Part shown: in pieces, positions 48,681 through 62,041 of the stretch
Numbering within the stretch: position 1 is the first letter of the stretch
How the letters are laid out: every line of letters begins with the position of its first letter
Assembly (NCBI GenBank): GCA_951394045.1
Contig: OX595992.1
Coordinates: 1,860,001 to 1,924,000 of the forward strand
Source: Nitzschia sp. DOCU1
Taxonomy: Eukaryota; Bacillariophyta; Bacillariophyceae; Bacillariales; Bacillariaceae
Direction: 5' to 3'
Length of the DNA stretch: 64,000 nucleotides
Made by a program: the position numbers and the translations under genes
Notes under the pieces: model-generated
What the model was told of the DNA's origin: nothing
What the model saw: the letters and a program-made list of their open reading frames with translations, nothing else
Databases searched by the model: none

Positions 48681-51600
48681 ATGTCCGATGACGACGCCTT
48701 ACGGCGGCAAAAAGAGATCAACATGTTTGCGGCAATGGCCCAAGGAGATGGATCAGCTGCATTCAGCAGTGGAACGTTTGATTCCCCTGTGCTTTCAGCC
48801 GTTGCGGCCCCTTTGGCAGAAGATCCGGGGGAGGACCCCACACGATACATGTTTGCCCAGGCTGCAACGGAATCGGATTCCTCTGGGACTTTCAACTTTC
48901 AAGATCGCACTGTCACCGAAGGCTCGCATGGTAGCCAGAGCAATCCTGCCGGCTCATTCGCGAGAAAACACAATCTGGAGGCCGCAGCAGCAGCTCTTGC
49001 GGATGACGATGAACCCTCGGGTCTGGCGGCGCAGGACTCAGCAATGCCGTCGCAAGGCATGCTCATGGCGCAGCATGCATCTCAAACACAGGTGGAAAGT
49101 TTCCCGAGGCTCGCCCCCAGGACGCCCATGCACAGTCAGCTGGTTTATCTGCCGAAGCCACTGTTTTTTGGGTGCCACCTGCCGCCTCATGTTGTCAACG
49201 AGGCGCGGGATATAGTGAAGAATTGCCCTGGCGATAGACCCCTCCCACCCGAAGTGCGCAACTTGCTCTCTGTCATAAAAAACTATGGCCACGGGTTGGA
49301 TATTCTAAAGGAGGACTCGAAGCCTACGCCGTATGTTTCTGTCTATTGTCCGAAATGGAGCCAAATATTGCCACCTGAGCCGGAACCAATCGAGAATCAG
49401 GAATCTTTTATGCCTGGAGATCAGACTCGTCCGCACGGAGCCTACACTGAATCTCAACTTTCAGCTGCCGTGGCGGCGGCCGCAACACAGTGTGGGCAAG
49501 ATCATTTGCACGTCGAGACGGCGCCATTTACGTCCTTGTCGGTAGATACGAAAGATAATTTCAGCGAACGGGACCTCTTCAGCATGTGGGCGAGGGGGGA
49601 TGACAGCACCGGTGACGACAGGGACCGTGCCAGCAGCCCAAATACTGTCACAAGAGATGCCAGCACCGGTTCTTTCGAGAATTTGCCGCTTCAGCGCGAG
49701 AATAGCTTGGGCTCCCTATCCAGCTCACGGCGAAATTCAGGGGGCGAGACTTCGGGTGGATCTGGATCTGCCGGTGGAATAATGAGTGATAGAGACTTGT
49801 TTTCCCAGTGGGCGAGGGGAGAGTCGCCTCGTGAAGATCCAAGCGCTAGGACGCTGATGGGAAACAGTGGAAACTCAATCATTCTCAACGGAAACTCGAG
49901 CCTCTCAAACATACTGAGCAGCAACAAAAACAATGCTAGCGCTGTTTCCAACTTAAATGGATCGGTCGTAATCGGTGGGAGCGGTGTGAATTTTTTCAAC
50001 TCCGGGACGTTCATGAATCTGCCGCCTGCTGAAGACAGCGACGATGATGAATTGGTCGTCAGTGAATTGAAGAAAAAGGTAGGAGTCAATGAGCATATAA
50101 ACGCAGCCTTGGCCTATTTGGAAGAAGACCAAAACGAAAGTCGGAACGTTGGAGAGAATGCTGGAATGGAAGAGTCGGCAAACAAACTAGTACAAGTGCC
50201 TCTCACTGCAGATGGTGGCCGCCCGTTGACCAACCATGAACTTATGAATGGAATTGCGCCTCTGTTCGGCTTCGACGACTCACCCTTACCTACTGAGGCT
50301 GACCTCGGTATTCACGAAACGAGGGATGAACAACAGCGATCCAGAGACCAAAGACGGAATCAAGCCATCATCGAAAACTGTTGCCCACAAAATATCTTTG
50401 GTCCCCTCGCGTGCCCAAATCCTGCCATACACCCCGATGATAACCACAGCTGGAACTCGCGTGCCACACCGCCGACACAGCCAAGAGTGCCTGTTTCCGG
50501 GCTGAAGCCAAATGACGTTCCGAGAACAGTAGCACACGCCAAATTGGGGGTGTTGCCGAATCCTGATGGACAGACTGGTAAACCTCCACCAGGGCCACGA
50601 CGCAATCCGAGGTCATCGTCAGCCCAAAGTGCCGGTGGCGCCTCTGCAATCGCCCATTCGGCGCCATCCAAAATTCCCCATCTAGCGGACAAAAAGTTTG
50701 ATCCCAGATCACGATATGGCTGGTGGAATGTGCCCGATGACGAAGAAACAGAGGGTCCGGTTTCTGGCGCTAAATTTGACTCTGGCGTTGCAAACGAAAG
50801 TTCTGAGAGTTTAAAAAGCCTCGCAAGCGACAAAGAGGATCAGCCCCTGCAATTACCTCCATTGGGACACTCAGCTACAAATGTCTTGGTAGAAACAAGG
50901 CTAGAACCGCAGCCCGAAAAACTCCAGGAACAGAATCGCCCACTTTCCCAACTTCATCCTGCGACCACCCTTGCACAGTCCCTTCCTTTTCTCTCAGATC
51001 GTCCACCTTCCTACCGATATCTGCAAATTGATACGCAAGCAGTTGGGTTTCTTGGCTTGGGAGGCGAAATCGAGCCATTGTTTTGCTCTCTTGCGATCTA
51101 TCATGTCGAAACGATTGCCCCTAACACCACGAAGGATCCGAGCTTGGCGCCAATTCCTGACCTTCAACGTTGCGGAAAGGTGACGGAAACACTCAACTTT
51201 GATGTTGTGAGCGACCCAACGGTCGAGGGGCGCTGCCATGGCTCCCTTTGGCCATTTAGCTGCGATAATGAAGATGAAAAACTGCAGGGAACGCGGTGCG
51301 GAGTTTTCCCTTTGCCATCCAATCTCAACATACACAATTTATACGCTATATTGATTGTCCACAAAGTCGTATCGGAGGGGGCTGATTTTGAAGCATATCT
51401 ACGGCCTAGCAAGTCGAATGCGAAGAACACCGCTGGGACTGATTCTAGCGACACACCAGTAGATTTGGAGCTACTCCGCAGTCGGGCAGAAAAGGCGTCT
51501 AATCAACAAGGCAGATTCATTATGCCTTTTGCGTTTGGCGTAGCACCACTCTTGCAGGTCTTTGGTGCTGATGTGCCTATTGTGCCAAGCAGTCGAGCTG

Positions 51601-54600
51601 TCCAGATCCCTCTCTTCCGGTTCGCGGCCGGTTTAGGCGATCGGCAAATAATTGATCATATCATGGTCATGCTGTATCCGAGGTAAGTGCAATCCATATT
51701 TGTAATTAGCTTGAGAAACTCTTTGTCTCACTCTGTGGCAGAGCTGACCACAGGGCATCAGGAATCGGCGGACCGGCCCCAGTCACAAACAAAGGCACTG
51801 CCATGTTGGTAATGAGAAATTTCGGTTACCTTGGATTGCATTGTGTGGTTCATAGCAAGAGTTCTTTGGCCCGAGATCGGTTGGTGGATTTCACAGGAGC
51901 GGTACAATTACGTCGTCGCGAAGACAACGATACAAGAAATGACTACATGGTGCCAAATGTTTTAGACGGTATGCCAGGCGTTCAAGTTGTACCAGAGTGG
52001 CACAAAGGTTTCATTGCCGAGCCCACTATTGGCGGGGGCCGAATAAAAAATGAAACTCTTCAAGATATTGGGAGCGAACCTTCGACTGCACTCTCGACAT
52101 CGCCACTGTATGCGCAAGAGTTGGCTCCTCTACGTCTCCGCGCAACCCCGGTGACTAGGTCTTCGACTGCGTCTTTGAAGCCACAACGCGGAAGAGGTCA
52201 CCACATCAGCGGCGAAGACATTGAACCTTACTTTCACACAACTTTCTGCAATGAACTTCTTTGCTACCCGAGGCTACTACATAACTGTCCAAAGGGAAAT
52301 ATTGTTATTAAAGTCGAGATGCGGGAAGTGGAATGGATGCCTCGGTACGAAAGTTTTGTTGCTCACTTGCCACTCAGTGGGCCAGCGGTGCATAATCCTC
52401 GCAGAGGTCCTTTCTTGGTTCAAGGAGCTTTCTCGTCGTGCAGTGCCAGATGCCTTGACCCCCACTTTCTCGACGAGTTCAAGTTGAAGCTGCCTCTAAT
52501 CCTGAATGACATCAAAGACGCTTCGAACTCGGCCCGCCAGTTGTCGGTTTTCTTCACAGTCTATCGCTTAAGTTTCAGCTCTCGCAAAAAGTGGGGAAAG
52601 CGCTTCCGAAGTAAGAAAATGGGAAGAAAAGTTGATGAAGTAGCGGGTGATATTGTAGGCGAGAGCCCGGAAGAAGTTGACGGGAGTACTGGCTGTCATT
52701 TGATACAACTGTCATGTGGTTACCTTCCTCTTCGGTCGAACTCCGCAATCGTCGCCGATGGGAACCACGACGTGAAGATGACTCAGATCGCGCGACAACC
52801 AAAAGCTGAAGTAGTTCAGAAGGGGGAAATGCATGCATCGACTTTGATTTTGTCGGAGATCCCGGGATTGAACGAAGTTGGTAGGGGCGAATCAGACGAT
52901 TTGCCCGGCGACGACGCCGAAAGTGTCGCGTCTAGCTATTATGCTGCCGAAACGGCGTCCGTGACAAGTGCTTCAGAAAGCGTGGCCGTTTCCGAGATAA
53001 CTGAAGGTTCTCGCTCAAAAGGAAAGCAAAAGCTGGTTGTCGACCCCATTTGTTTGCAGGTTCGTATCACCGTGCATTCCTCAGTGCACTGTCAGAACTC
53101 AGTTTTGAACGAGTTCCTCGGACAAGAGCCCGAAGTTTCAGCCCTTGCAGGTCCCGAAGGTTTATCTACAGACGTCCTCAGTCTTAGTCGTGAGGAAATG
53201 TTTCAACAGAGCTCTGCGTACCCGCCCGCGTCTTCAGATGCGGACAGCCACCACGACAACGAAAAGCTTCTTATTTCGGCTGTTGACATTTCAAAGGCAT
53301 CGATGTGCCCAGTGCCTGACGTGTCCGAACATTTGCTTCGAGTTGTCAGCCAATTGTGGAAGGTAGTTGTTTTGGGGACTGCTGAACCCAGTTTGCGATG
53401 GGCAAACCCTGCTGCTTTATTGCCCCTACGCGTACAGGCTTTTGCCACTTTACTTCAAATTCTCGGCTCCTGTACTCTGTATTCTTCGAAACGAGGCCTG
53501 TCGCAACTTGACGGCTCATCGAAGTGGAATCTAATTGCCCTGGGCCGTGTGATTGCGCTTGCGTTTGATGAAGAGACACTCTTCGGCGAATTGGCTGCTG
53601 AAGTGTTGGACAAAGAACTTTCCCCGGCAGCGAAGGGGGTTTCTGCAGCGACGCCAAAAGCCGCTCCTGACCAGAAACCATCAAACGAGAAAAGAAGGCG
53701 GCATGTGAGGTCGAACTTTGAGTTTTTAAGTAATGTTGCTGGTGGTGGGGCTTCAAATGAAGACTTGTCAGGCATTGGGTCCGAAGGCGTGCAGTCAATC
53801 GGTGGTACTTTTAATGGTCTTCGTCCGTTAGAAACCACTTCCTCTTCGGGGCTCGGCATTCCATCTGCGCTAAACTCGACCACTTCTGCTGACAAGGGAA
53901 TGCAAACTACCAAGAGTGTGCACGGTCTTGCACCGCATGCAGAGTCAATCAAGGTTGATTCAGTAACGGATTTTCGCAGCGCCCTCAAAGCAGGATCCCA
54001 AGAGGTCGAAGATGATGGGCCATTTTACGATGGTTCGAGCACTGGCTCCAAGGCCGCCTTGGCTTTAGTCAAGGCTTACAGTGGGCCCCAGGCCATGACT
54101 CGGAGATGGATGACCGCTCCTTCCCCCGGGCTAGCTACAATCCGGGAGGACGGCGATGACGACGGGGACGCAAACGCAGGCATTTTACCAGAGCTACCGG
54201 AAACGAGGAAAGTCAAAGGCCCCTTGGATTCACTGGACACCGAGCTTTACATTAAACCTGCAAAGAGCACCGTTAAACAGATGAGGGTTCCGAAGATTAG
54301 GAAGAACACAAATGATCAGGATTCGACTGCGGTTGAAACTGACGGCACCGGAACTCTGGTCGATTCTTCTCCAGCACCGAGCTCTGGTCAGATTTTTGAC
54401 AGTGACCCAATAGGAGGCCCGCCTATCATGTAAGTATGAATTCACGCCGACTGATGAAAAGTTGAAAAATGCCGAACTCAGCAGATTTCGCCCAGGCCTT
54501 TCGAGTCAAAAAGTGGTCCATTGAGAAGCGAATTATCGAGTCTGGATAAACCCAAGCAACTAAAACACCGCAGCAAGACTCTTCCCTCCACCGACGCCGA

Positions 54601-57600
54601 AATCGAGAAGGCCGGAACTTCGTTTTTGGATGCTGTTGAAATGAGTCTAGGTCTAGGGTAAGTATTGCGATTGCGGACGTATTTATTTCGCGAGGCAAGT
54701 ACTAATTTCAATGTCAGTGGCATGGTCGGAAAGGGGGTTTCGACTGGCGAAGAAGACAGAGTGGGCGAGGCGCACCACAGGAAGACAAGGAGCAGTTGCA
54801 GCATCGACTGGTCTATTCCTAATGATGACTTGGGAAGATTTGTTTTTGACTCCTCTCCCACTTCGAATGCGCCAGATCCAGTTGAGGAATCCGAATCCAA
54901 ACTTGAATTTGATGAGTCCATGACCACTCTTTTCGAGGAAACTAGCACACAGACCAAACTTCCCCATTTCATCGATCGTTTGATCGCGATGAAGGAGCGT
55001 TCTGCTAAATCTGGGCGGTGGTTCCCTTTCGCTTACGAGGTAATAATAATGCAATGGGCTGCTCTACTCCAGGAACAACGCACATCGGAATCTGATAATG
55101 CCAACGATCTCGGAGCACAACCAATCTTTGCAGACGGCGAAAATCATTTGGCAGATGCTGCCTCAAGGACGACTGGCGTCGCCATCGCTTGTGCTCCAGT
55201 TCTTTTTGACGTTATTAAGCAGAGTCTCGGCTGGAGAATTGCCGATGTACGTCGCCAACTCAATAATCGGGGGGTAAAATCAAACTACCATTTCCTGGTA
55301 ATTGTTGACGATACCCTGATGGCTAGCTTATCGAAAATCGTGGAATCAGTTACACTGGCTTGTATCGACTTTCGAAATTTCGACTCCTGGGAAACCCGCC
55401 AGACTTGTATTGATGTCAATGACTCGGCTGTGTGGTTTCTTCGGGATTTATTTGCGTTTCTTAGCCCAACACAAGTCCATCGGCTTTTAATGATCTACTT
55501 ATCGAGCCTGCTTGCTACGAATGGCAAGCTTCAAGACCGTGATTCCAGCACGGGTCTGCGGTGTTCTTGGGAAGTTACAAAGCTTCAGTTGAATGCAGTG
55601 TCGGCCTTGGTGCGTTTCCCTGACTTGATTAAAGTCAACTCTCCACAGTTCAATAGTATTGGCGAACCCTCATTCCGTAGGCCCGGGTTTTCAGCTGTCT
55701 TCTTCTTCGACGAATTGCTCGACAGCTACCTTAAATTTAATCCGCAGCTGGCGAACAAGGGTGAAGCGGCAACCATGTTTGGTTCGGAACTTCCAACCAT
55801 GAAGCCGCATTGGTTGGTGGAGATAATCATAGACGTCTGCATCCTGGGGACTGAGCACGCAGAGCAAAATATTCAACGCCGAGCGTCATCGCTACTGCTC
55901 GAAATGTTCTGGGGACAAAGTCAGGCAAGCATGATCGAAGGAAACTCCTCGCTGGTAGCTAGCATGCATGTCACATTTCTTGAGAAGATCCTTGCGCGGA
56001 CGAGTTACATATCAAAATGTTTCTCTGCAAAAAGCCAGGTCCGACAAGACATTTTGCGATCAGTTGTCTTCGTGCTGCAGAGTGCCCCAGCGGGGCTGTT
56101 GCGCGCCTTGTGGCGAAAACTGTGTGGCAGATCGACTGGAAAGGGTTTCAATGAAAAGTATGGTGGTGTTGGCTACTCAGTAGTGAGCGACTCTGTAGAT
56201 GAAAGTTTTCAAGATAGCCAGCGGAAACTTTCAAGGGCAGTGGCCGACTGGAAGCAAGAAACTGACATTTTTGAAATGTTCAGCCTCATAAACTTGTGTC
56301 TCGCCACTCTCGAATACGAAGGAAGCGATGAACACGCCGAAGCCGAGCACCCGAGTGATGACGATGGTCCCCACCTTGCAATCTGGAGGAAAGAGTTTTT
56401 ATTGGTGAGAGAGCAAGAAACGTTGGATAAGGCAAAGCGGCGTCGGCTCATGGCTGCTTTTGGAAAAGTCGAGGACCGCGAAAGAGATGGCACAGACTAT
56501 GCCACAACGAGCTCTCGCCGATGGCACTCTCATGATGGTTCTATCGTTCTCATCAAAACTGCACAACAAATCGTCCGAGAACTGAGGAACGTGCTTGAGC
56601 CCTCTGAAGAGGCCCATTCTTTTTTCAACCCTGCGAGACGGAAAATGTCTTCTACACCGAAGCACCGACAAGCGTCAAGTGTCGAAAGCAAAAATCCTCG
56701 CCAGCATTCGGTCGGATCGATCAGTTTCACTTACATGGACACTGTCATTTTTGTCCGAGCAGCCACTTCAGTTTATTTGCAATCTTTAACGCTTCAGCAG
56801 AGCGATATCACGTTGGTGAAGACTTTAAAAGCATCAGTTGAGATCGTGAAAATCTTTGGCATCAAATTATTCAACGAGGCGGTGGGTGAGACTTTGCAGC
56901 ATTGGATGCGTGTTGTTTCATTCCATTGTGGATCTCGAAGGGCTGAGGTTCGAGTGCAAGCGTCAGACTTTTTGGAATTGGTACTGCGGAGCACTTGGGA
57001 CAGCTTTGGTAGCTTTTTTCGCATCCGCTTGCCACTCCTAGCAGTTCAGACTGAGGTGATGGAAAGAATTGTAGCCACGGCCGCGGGCCGACACTATCGA
57101 GAGCAGCGAATGATGGATCTTGGCATTGGCATCGATTTGTTCTCGAATGGCAGCGCAGAAGCCAGCTTGGCGCCTCTCTGGAGGACTCTCGATCGTCTCC
57201 ATCACCAATCGGCTAGTCAGAATGTTGCTTTCAGGAGTGCGCTGGTGCGGCTCGCAGAAAAGGTGAAAAAGCTTTTCCGTGCGTACGTCGCAGCCCATGC
57301 TTTATCATTTTTGAACCAAGGGAAGACTCCGTTATTTTCACACGAGGAAAATGACTCAGTTGCTGACGGCGCAAGGAATTTGGAGGCTCAGACTTTGATA
57401 AGAGCCTCTAGGATCTCAGTGCATCGTGTGATCAATGCAAGTGCTGGTTACAGCAAACAATTCCTTGGCTTTTACAGCACTTCACTGGAACACAGCACTG
57501 TGGCCCACAACGAGGCGGTCGAAGACGCTTTCCTGGCAGCTGCGGCTGTGTTTTCTCCGACTGAACTTCCTGACCACAGGGTGGCATGGTTGAGACGGCT

Positions 57601-60579
57601 TGCCAAGTTTCATTCAGTCAGACAGAAATATGCCGAGGAGGCGACGTGTCACTACAACATTCATATCACGTTGCAGCAAGCATCTAGCCTTCACGGAGCA
57701 CTATGGTTTAGCACGCCGTTTCTGCCATGGACTAGCAATAAATCTGATGGCATGCATCTCGACGGAGAGGGACCGGCTGGGGATTCGGACGACAACGATT
57801 TCGAAGATCTATACGACAATGATTTTGGGCACCAGATTGAAAAAACGAATTCTTTTCGACGAATCTTCTATCGCAACGAAAATTCTATTCGCGTAAGCGG
57901 AGGCGAATTGGAGGCCGGGACCAGCAAATATGCTTTCTACGGTGTGACACTTCCGTCGGAATATAGTATTGTAAGCCCCTGGACAAGCATGCGCGAAATG
58001 GAAGTGAGCATGCTAGAAGAGGCCGAGGCAGCAGGTGACCTCTTTCTGAAAGCTGGTATCATTGCCAGTAGTCGTTACGCGTGGAGCCTTGCTGTCCGGC
58101 ACTATGCCGAGAAGTTCAGTTACGGAAAACTGAAACATGTATACGAAAGGCTTGCCAAAACTGTTGTCTCGCAGGTTCCACCGCTGGATTCGAACCAAAA
58201 CGAAGTTTCTGTCACGGTAAGAAGAACCCCGTCGCCACCCGGTCGATTATTGTACATGGCCGGTATCCCGTGTGTGCATGTAGGCCGATTGACATTCTCT
58301 CGCTGTTTGACTGATATTTGTTTTGCTTTTATTTCTCGTCGATTCATAGGTCCCCCTTGGCCGTTTCTACCGCGTTTGGTTTCATGGCGGCGCTCCAGAC
58401 GAGCTCATTGGCGCTGAATTTGTTTACCGGACCGCCAGCCATGTCAAGTTGGAGACGTTTGGTAAAGAACTGAAGGAAGTCATTCGTTGTATCATCCCGG
58501 ACAAGACACCTATCCATCTTGTGTTAGATGGGAAGGCAGAGGAACGTGAACCTCAAACGTATTCAGGTTTTCGCATGGGTGCACAGCTTGAACCGGTAAA
58601 AGTGAAGGTTAGTTTGCTGGCGTCATCGTTTTCTCGTGGATTTCTGGCACATCTAATTTTCCCATGATTATTCCTGTTTTTTAAGGTTACACCTTTGCGT
58701 TGTTTGGTGCGGAAGTCCAGCAGAATGCGTGGTCTTCCCGAATGGTTTCATGACTACGTCGAAACAGCATTTTCTGCGCAGGGAAGCCGCAGTAATAATT
58801 ATGGAGGAAAGGGCCTGAGACGTACTAGCTCCATTTACAGTGACGGAAGTGTGACTGATTCAAGCGCCAAACCACGACACAGAGAGCATGGACCAACGTT
58901 CAGTGCATCTGTATTTTCAAGTTCGGGTAACTCTGTTATGGCGACTCGTCGAGCCAGCAATGGCAGCGGAGGGAGCGGAGACAGCCGGCGATTCCGGCAA
59001 GAGACTTACGAAGGGGAGCTGGTTGGTGCAGACAAGTTCTCTTTTATGCAACCAATAAACAAGGGCCGTGCACTCAAAGGGGATTGGCTCCGAGGCTCGT
59101 CGGGTGATTTTGCGGCGAAAACGCTCCGTATCACACAACTTCAGGTGGCACAAGCATTCCCAGCTTGTGTCTCGAGGCAAGCTGTAGTGCATCGAGTAGT
59201 CTTCACTCAGAGCCCCCTGGAAGCTGCTGGTGATTCGATGTGTCAGTGGTGCGCAATACTTTTTAGGTGGGTAGAATTGTCAGAATTCACGAACGTTTCG
59301 GTTTGATGTGATCGCTCACTTTCTAGTTCCATTTCAGGACCGCAATCGCAACGAACGGGCAAGCTGTACTTGGTAGGTGACATTCATTCGATCCGGCCTT
59401 CTTTTGCTATCTTTTCTCACCTCACCGCCCGTTGATCCCGCATGCACGTAGGCACGAACTATGACCCGGGCATTGGCATCGAGGCCGCAAAGGTTGTCTC
59501 AGATTGTATCCATTCAAGCCGCGTCAAAGAAATGGGTCTTTACTTGCTGAAAAAGAATACAAACTTCGAAGAAGAAGAAGAGGGCGATGCACTTCAGAGC
59601 TACGATAGACTTGCCGAAGACGAAGTGAAAAAACTTCAACTGAGGCTCGCGAGGTCACTTGTTGTCTTTATGGAACTGCTTCACCTGATGATTGCGCGGA
59701 ATAGGGAGATTCTCCTAGAGGTTATTCAGGAGCGGAAGAGGGGCGAATCGAGTTCCCGCCACAGCCATTCTGCGAGCTTGTCAAAGGGAGATCTTTCATT
59801 CAGCGACGGGCGATCGAATAAAAGCGTGGTCACACGCCAGGGTAGCATGAACGGAAACGAAAGCTCCGACCTGAAAGGAAGAGGTGAAGACTCCTCCCGA
59901 TCATTCCACAAGAAGAAGGGAAGTGCCCCTGGCGGGTCTGGCAGCGTGGGCGATGACCAATCAGTTGCTTCGGCATTTACAGCATCGGAGAAGGCCCGTA
60001 CAGATTCCGCGATTGGAATCCAGAGTGAATTGCAGCGTGCCTTCATCTCATTGGCCAAAGAATTGCACCCCAAAATCCTTGGGATAATGGGGGGAGACAC
60101 GCCACGATGGTTGAAACAGTGCACCCAGGATAATTACTTTTCGGCTTATGCATACCGCCACGTGAAGATTCGTAAGTGCAGTAATTTTCCAAAACGTTTT
60201 GTTGGCCTCATCCCACTCACTCATACACATCGTCTTCCCTCCGAATTTAGCGATGGAAGAAGAGCTCGCATTCGAAGATTTGAACTCCCCAGGTGAGATT
60301 GACGATGGGGCGGTAGGCCTGGGACCGACTGCTTCATCACGTTCCCACTCATCGCTGGAAGGTACCGGAATTCCAATGCAAGGGACAACCCGTTCGTTGA
60401 ACGGCACTCGCACTCCTGGGTCGCCAGGTGGTAGCCTCGGTAGTGGCTCGGTTGCATCTAGAAGCTCCGACACGGGCCGTTCCCATCAATCAAGCAAACG
60501 ATCGATGAAATCGTACGACAGAGGAGTCGACCGGGTCCCTGCATCGCAGGAAAGTATCAACAGGATGTCTTCAATTTGA
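48681..60579 (+). CDS. Giant DOCK-family guanine nucleotide exchange factor
   Basis: Nine exons: 48681-51682, 51742-54429, 54496-54657, 54718-58216, 58350-58607, 58686-59266, 59338-59372, 59452-60171 and 60251-60579. Summed length is divisible by three, giving about 3757 residues, against 1,700-2,100 for animal DOCKs. The first ~1000 residues are mostly disordered. DHR-1 (C2-like, lipid binding) lies at about 1150-1340, with LLHNCPKGNIVIKVEMRE and DEFKLKLPL. Helical-repeat sequence fills the middle. DHR-2, the Rho-GTPase exchange domain, lies at about 2870-3600: lobe A RVAWLRRLAKFHSVRQKYAE, lobe B GRFYRVWFHGGAPDELIGAEF, lobe C TQSPLEAAGD and LGTNYDPGIGIEAAK. The C-tail is Ser/Gly-rich. The probable role is Rac/Cdc42-type signalling to the cytoskeleton; the partner GTPase is unknown. 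The 35-nt exon 7 is supported by frame and by the conserved AVLGTNYDPG junction. Confidence 0.9.
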
Positions 60580-61042
60580 ACCGTTTCTGGCGGAGAGTGA
60601 AAAAATGAGAGTATTCTGGCAGGAACGCATGTCGTCGTCCCATTATTCAAACTCTAATCTTGATCGCATCGCTTGGTTCCGGATAGACATTCTATTTCTT
60701 TTACAATAAGTTCCGTCTTTCTTGCAGCACCTAGCTACAACAGTCACTCCAAATGTAGCATGATTGCACGCAACCGCCCGTCCGCTCCTTCGGGCACACT
60801 CCCACACATCGTGCTACATCATGCATTTGGGGGCGACATAGTTAGGCACATACCCGGCTACGGTCGGTACATAAATATCGTTCTGCATAGCATTGTCAAT
60901 TGATTTTGATTGGGTTTGCCCACAACAAATGACGTCACACATCTCATAAAAAAGGGGGAAAAACGCTTGAGCTCCCACCGAGACCACTGCAGCGCGCATA
61001 CTTCGAGCCAAAAGAAAACACGATATTCTTTGACACAATCAA
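60580..61042. other. Intergenic, DOCK gene to membrane protein gene
   Basis: No gene or repeat is recognised. An A/G-rich stretch (AAAAAAGGGGGAAAAA) lies near 60948-60963. Confidence 0.4.
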
Positions 61043-61939
61043 ATGAAAGATATACTACTCAGTACGATTGCAACTTACAGACCTATCATGCAATTCTACA
61101 ATGCGGAAGCTCTCTACGCCGATTTTGTGGCTAGTAGAAGGAGTGAGAATTTCCGCCGTTTGCTGCGGCGTGTTTGTACTTCAGAATTTTGGCAAGCGCA
61201 TTGCTTTTGGATGGGAAGTACCATGGCTACAATAGCTTCCTCAATGGACCTAATGGAAGCGTTTGACGAGCGAGGAATGCCTTACGACGATGATTCTCCC
61301 GCCCAGAGTCCACTCAGAACTTGGGACTCGAATAAAATACTCATGGTCTGCTCGACATCCTTGTATTTGATCGACGCAATTCTCCATGTTCTCGAGTCCC
61401 ATCGAGGAGATGAGGCAGATACCGAGGATTTCGCATTACTGGTCCTCCACAGCGCGCGGCTACGCTTTGCCATCGGTTTTGGAGTTGCCGCTTTCTTTGA
61501 TCTCGCCAGTTCATCGACCGAGGACGAAGATTATCCGTGGCCGTCTTACGTTTTCAGTTGCGGCTCGGCATTCCTCTTTTGGACGTGCGCTGCCATCTTG
61601 TTATACACCAAACGATCCTCCTATTGTGGCTATTGTTACCCCCTCCCCAAGTCCTGTGGGTTGTTGTGTTTAGGGGACTGGTGCTTCATGGCAGGCTGTA
61701 CGGTTGATGTAGTGGCTTGTTTCTTTGACACACCTTTGCACGACGTCAGTTATATTTGGTCAGCCAGTCGAGGCATGCTTTCGTCGCTCTGCTGGCAGCT
61801 AGATGCGTTGTTGTATCAGTGGGCGAACGCCGACCTTTTTGATGTGGCTGTCCCGGCCGATTCGACAAGTCCAACGCTTGGTCCATCTTTGATTTCTATT
61901 CCACAGGAGGATACGGAGGATCACCTAGGGAGCCACTAG
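61043..61939 (+). CDS. Multi-pass membrane protein, unknown function
   Basis: 298 residues, no intron. Four hydrophobic segments are evident, beginning with LMVCSTSLYLIDAILHVL and LRFAIGFGVAAFFDLA, then YVFSCGSAFLFWTCAAILLY and a Cys-rich LCLGDWCFMAGCTVDVVACFF. A final amphipathic Trp-rich segment follows. Twelve or more cysteines are spread over the second half. The N-terminal ~60 residues look cytosolic and basic. I do not recognise the family. The next gene is convergent, about 100 bp away. Coding confidence comes from the long frame and the regular membrane pattern. Confidence 0.7.
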   Translation: MKDILLSTIATYRPIMQFYNAEALYADFVASRRSENFRRLLRRVCTSEFWQAHCFWMGSTMATIASSMDLMEAFDERGMPYDDDSPAQSPLRTWDSNKILMVCSTSLYLIDAILHVLESHRGDEADTEDFALLVLHSARLRFAIGFGVAAFFDLASSSTEDEDYPWPSYVFSCGSAFLFWTCAAILLYTKRSSYCGYCYPLPKSCGLLCLGDWCFMAGCTVDVVACFFDTPLHDVSYIWSASRGMLSSLCWQLDALLYQWANADLFDVAVPADSTSPTLGPSLISIPQEDTEDHLGSH

Positions 61940-62041
61940 GACGCTTCATTCATACCTTGAACAGGCCAAGCGTAAAAAGGCAAAACCAAAGCGTTCTGAC
62001 GCAATAGAGTAGCTAGAATTAATTTGCTCTAATGACTGTCA

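Noticed and set aside
58170..58200. GATTCGAACC-like sequence resembling a tRNA T arm
   Set aside because: It lies inside a DOCK exon with a continuous frame, and no cloverleaf can be formed.
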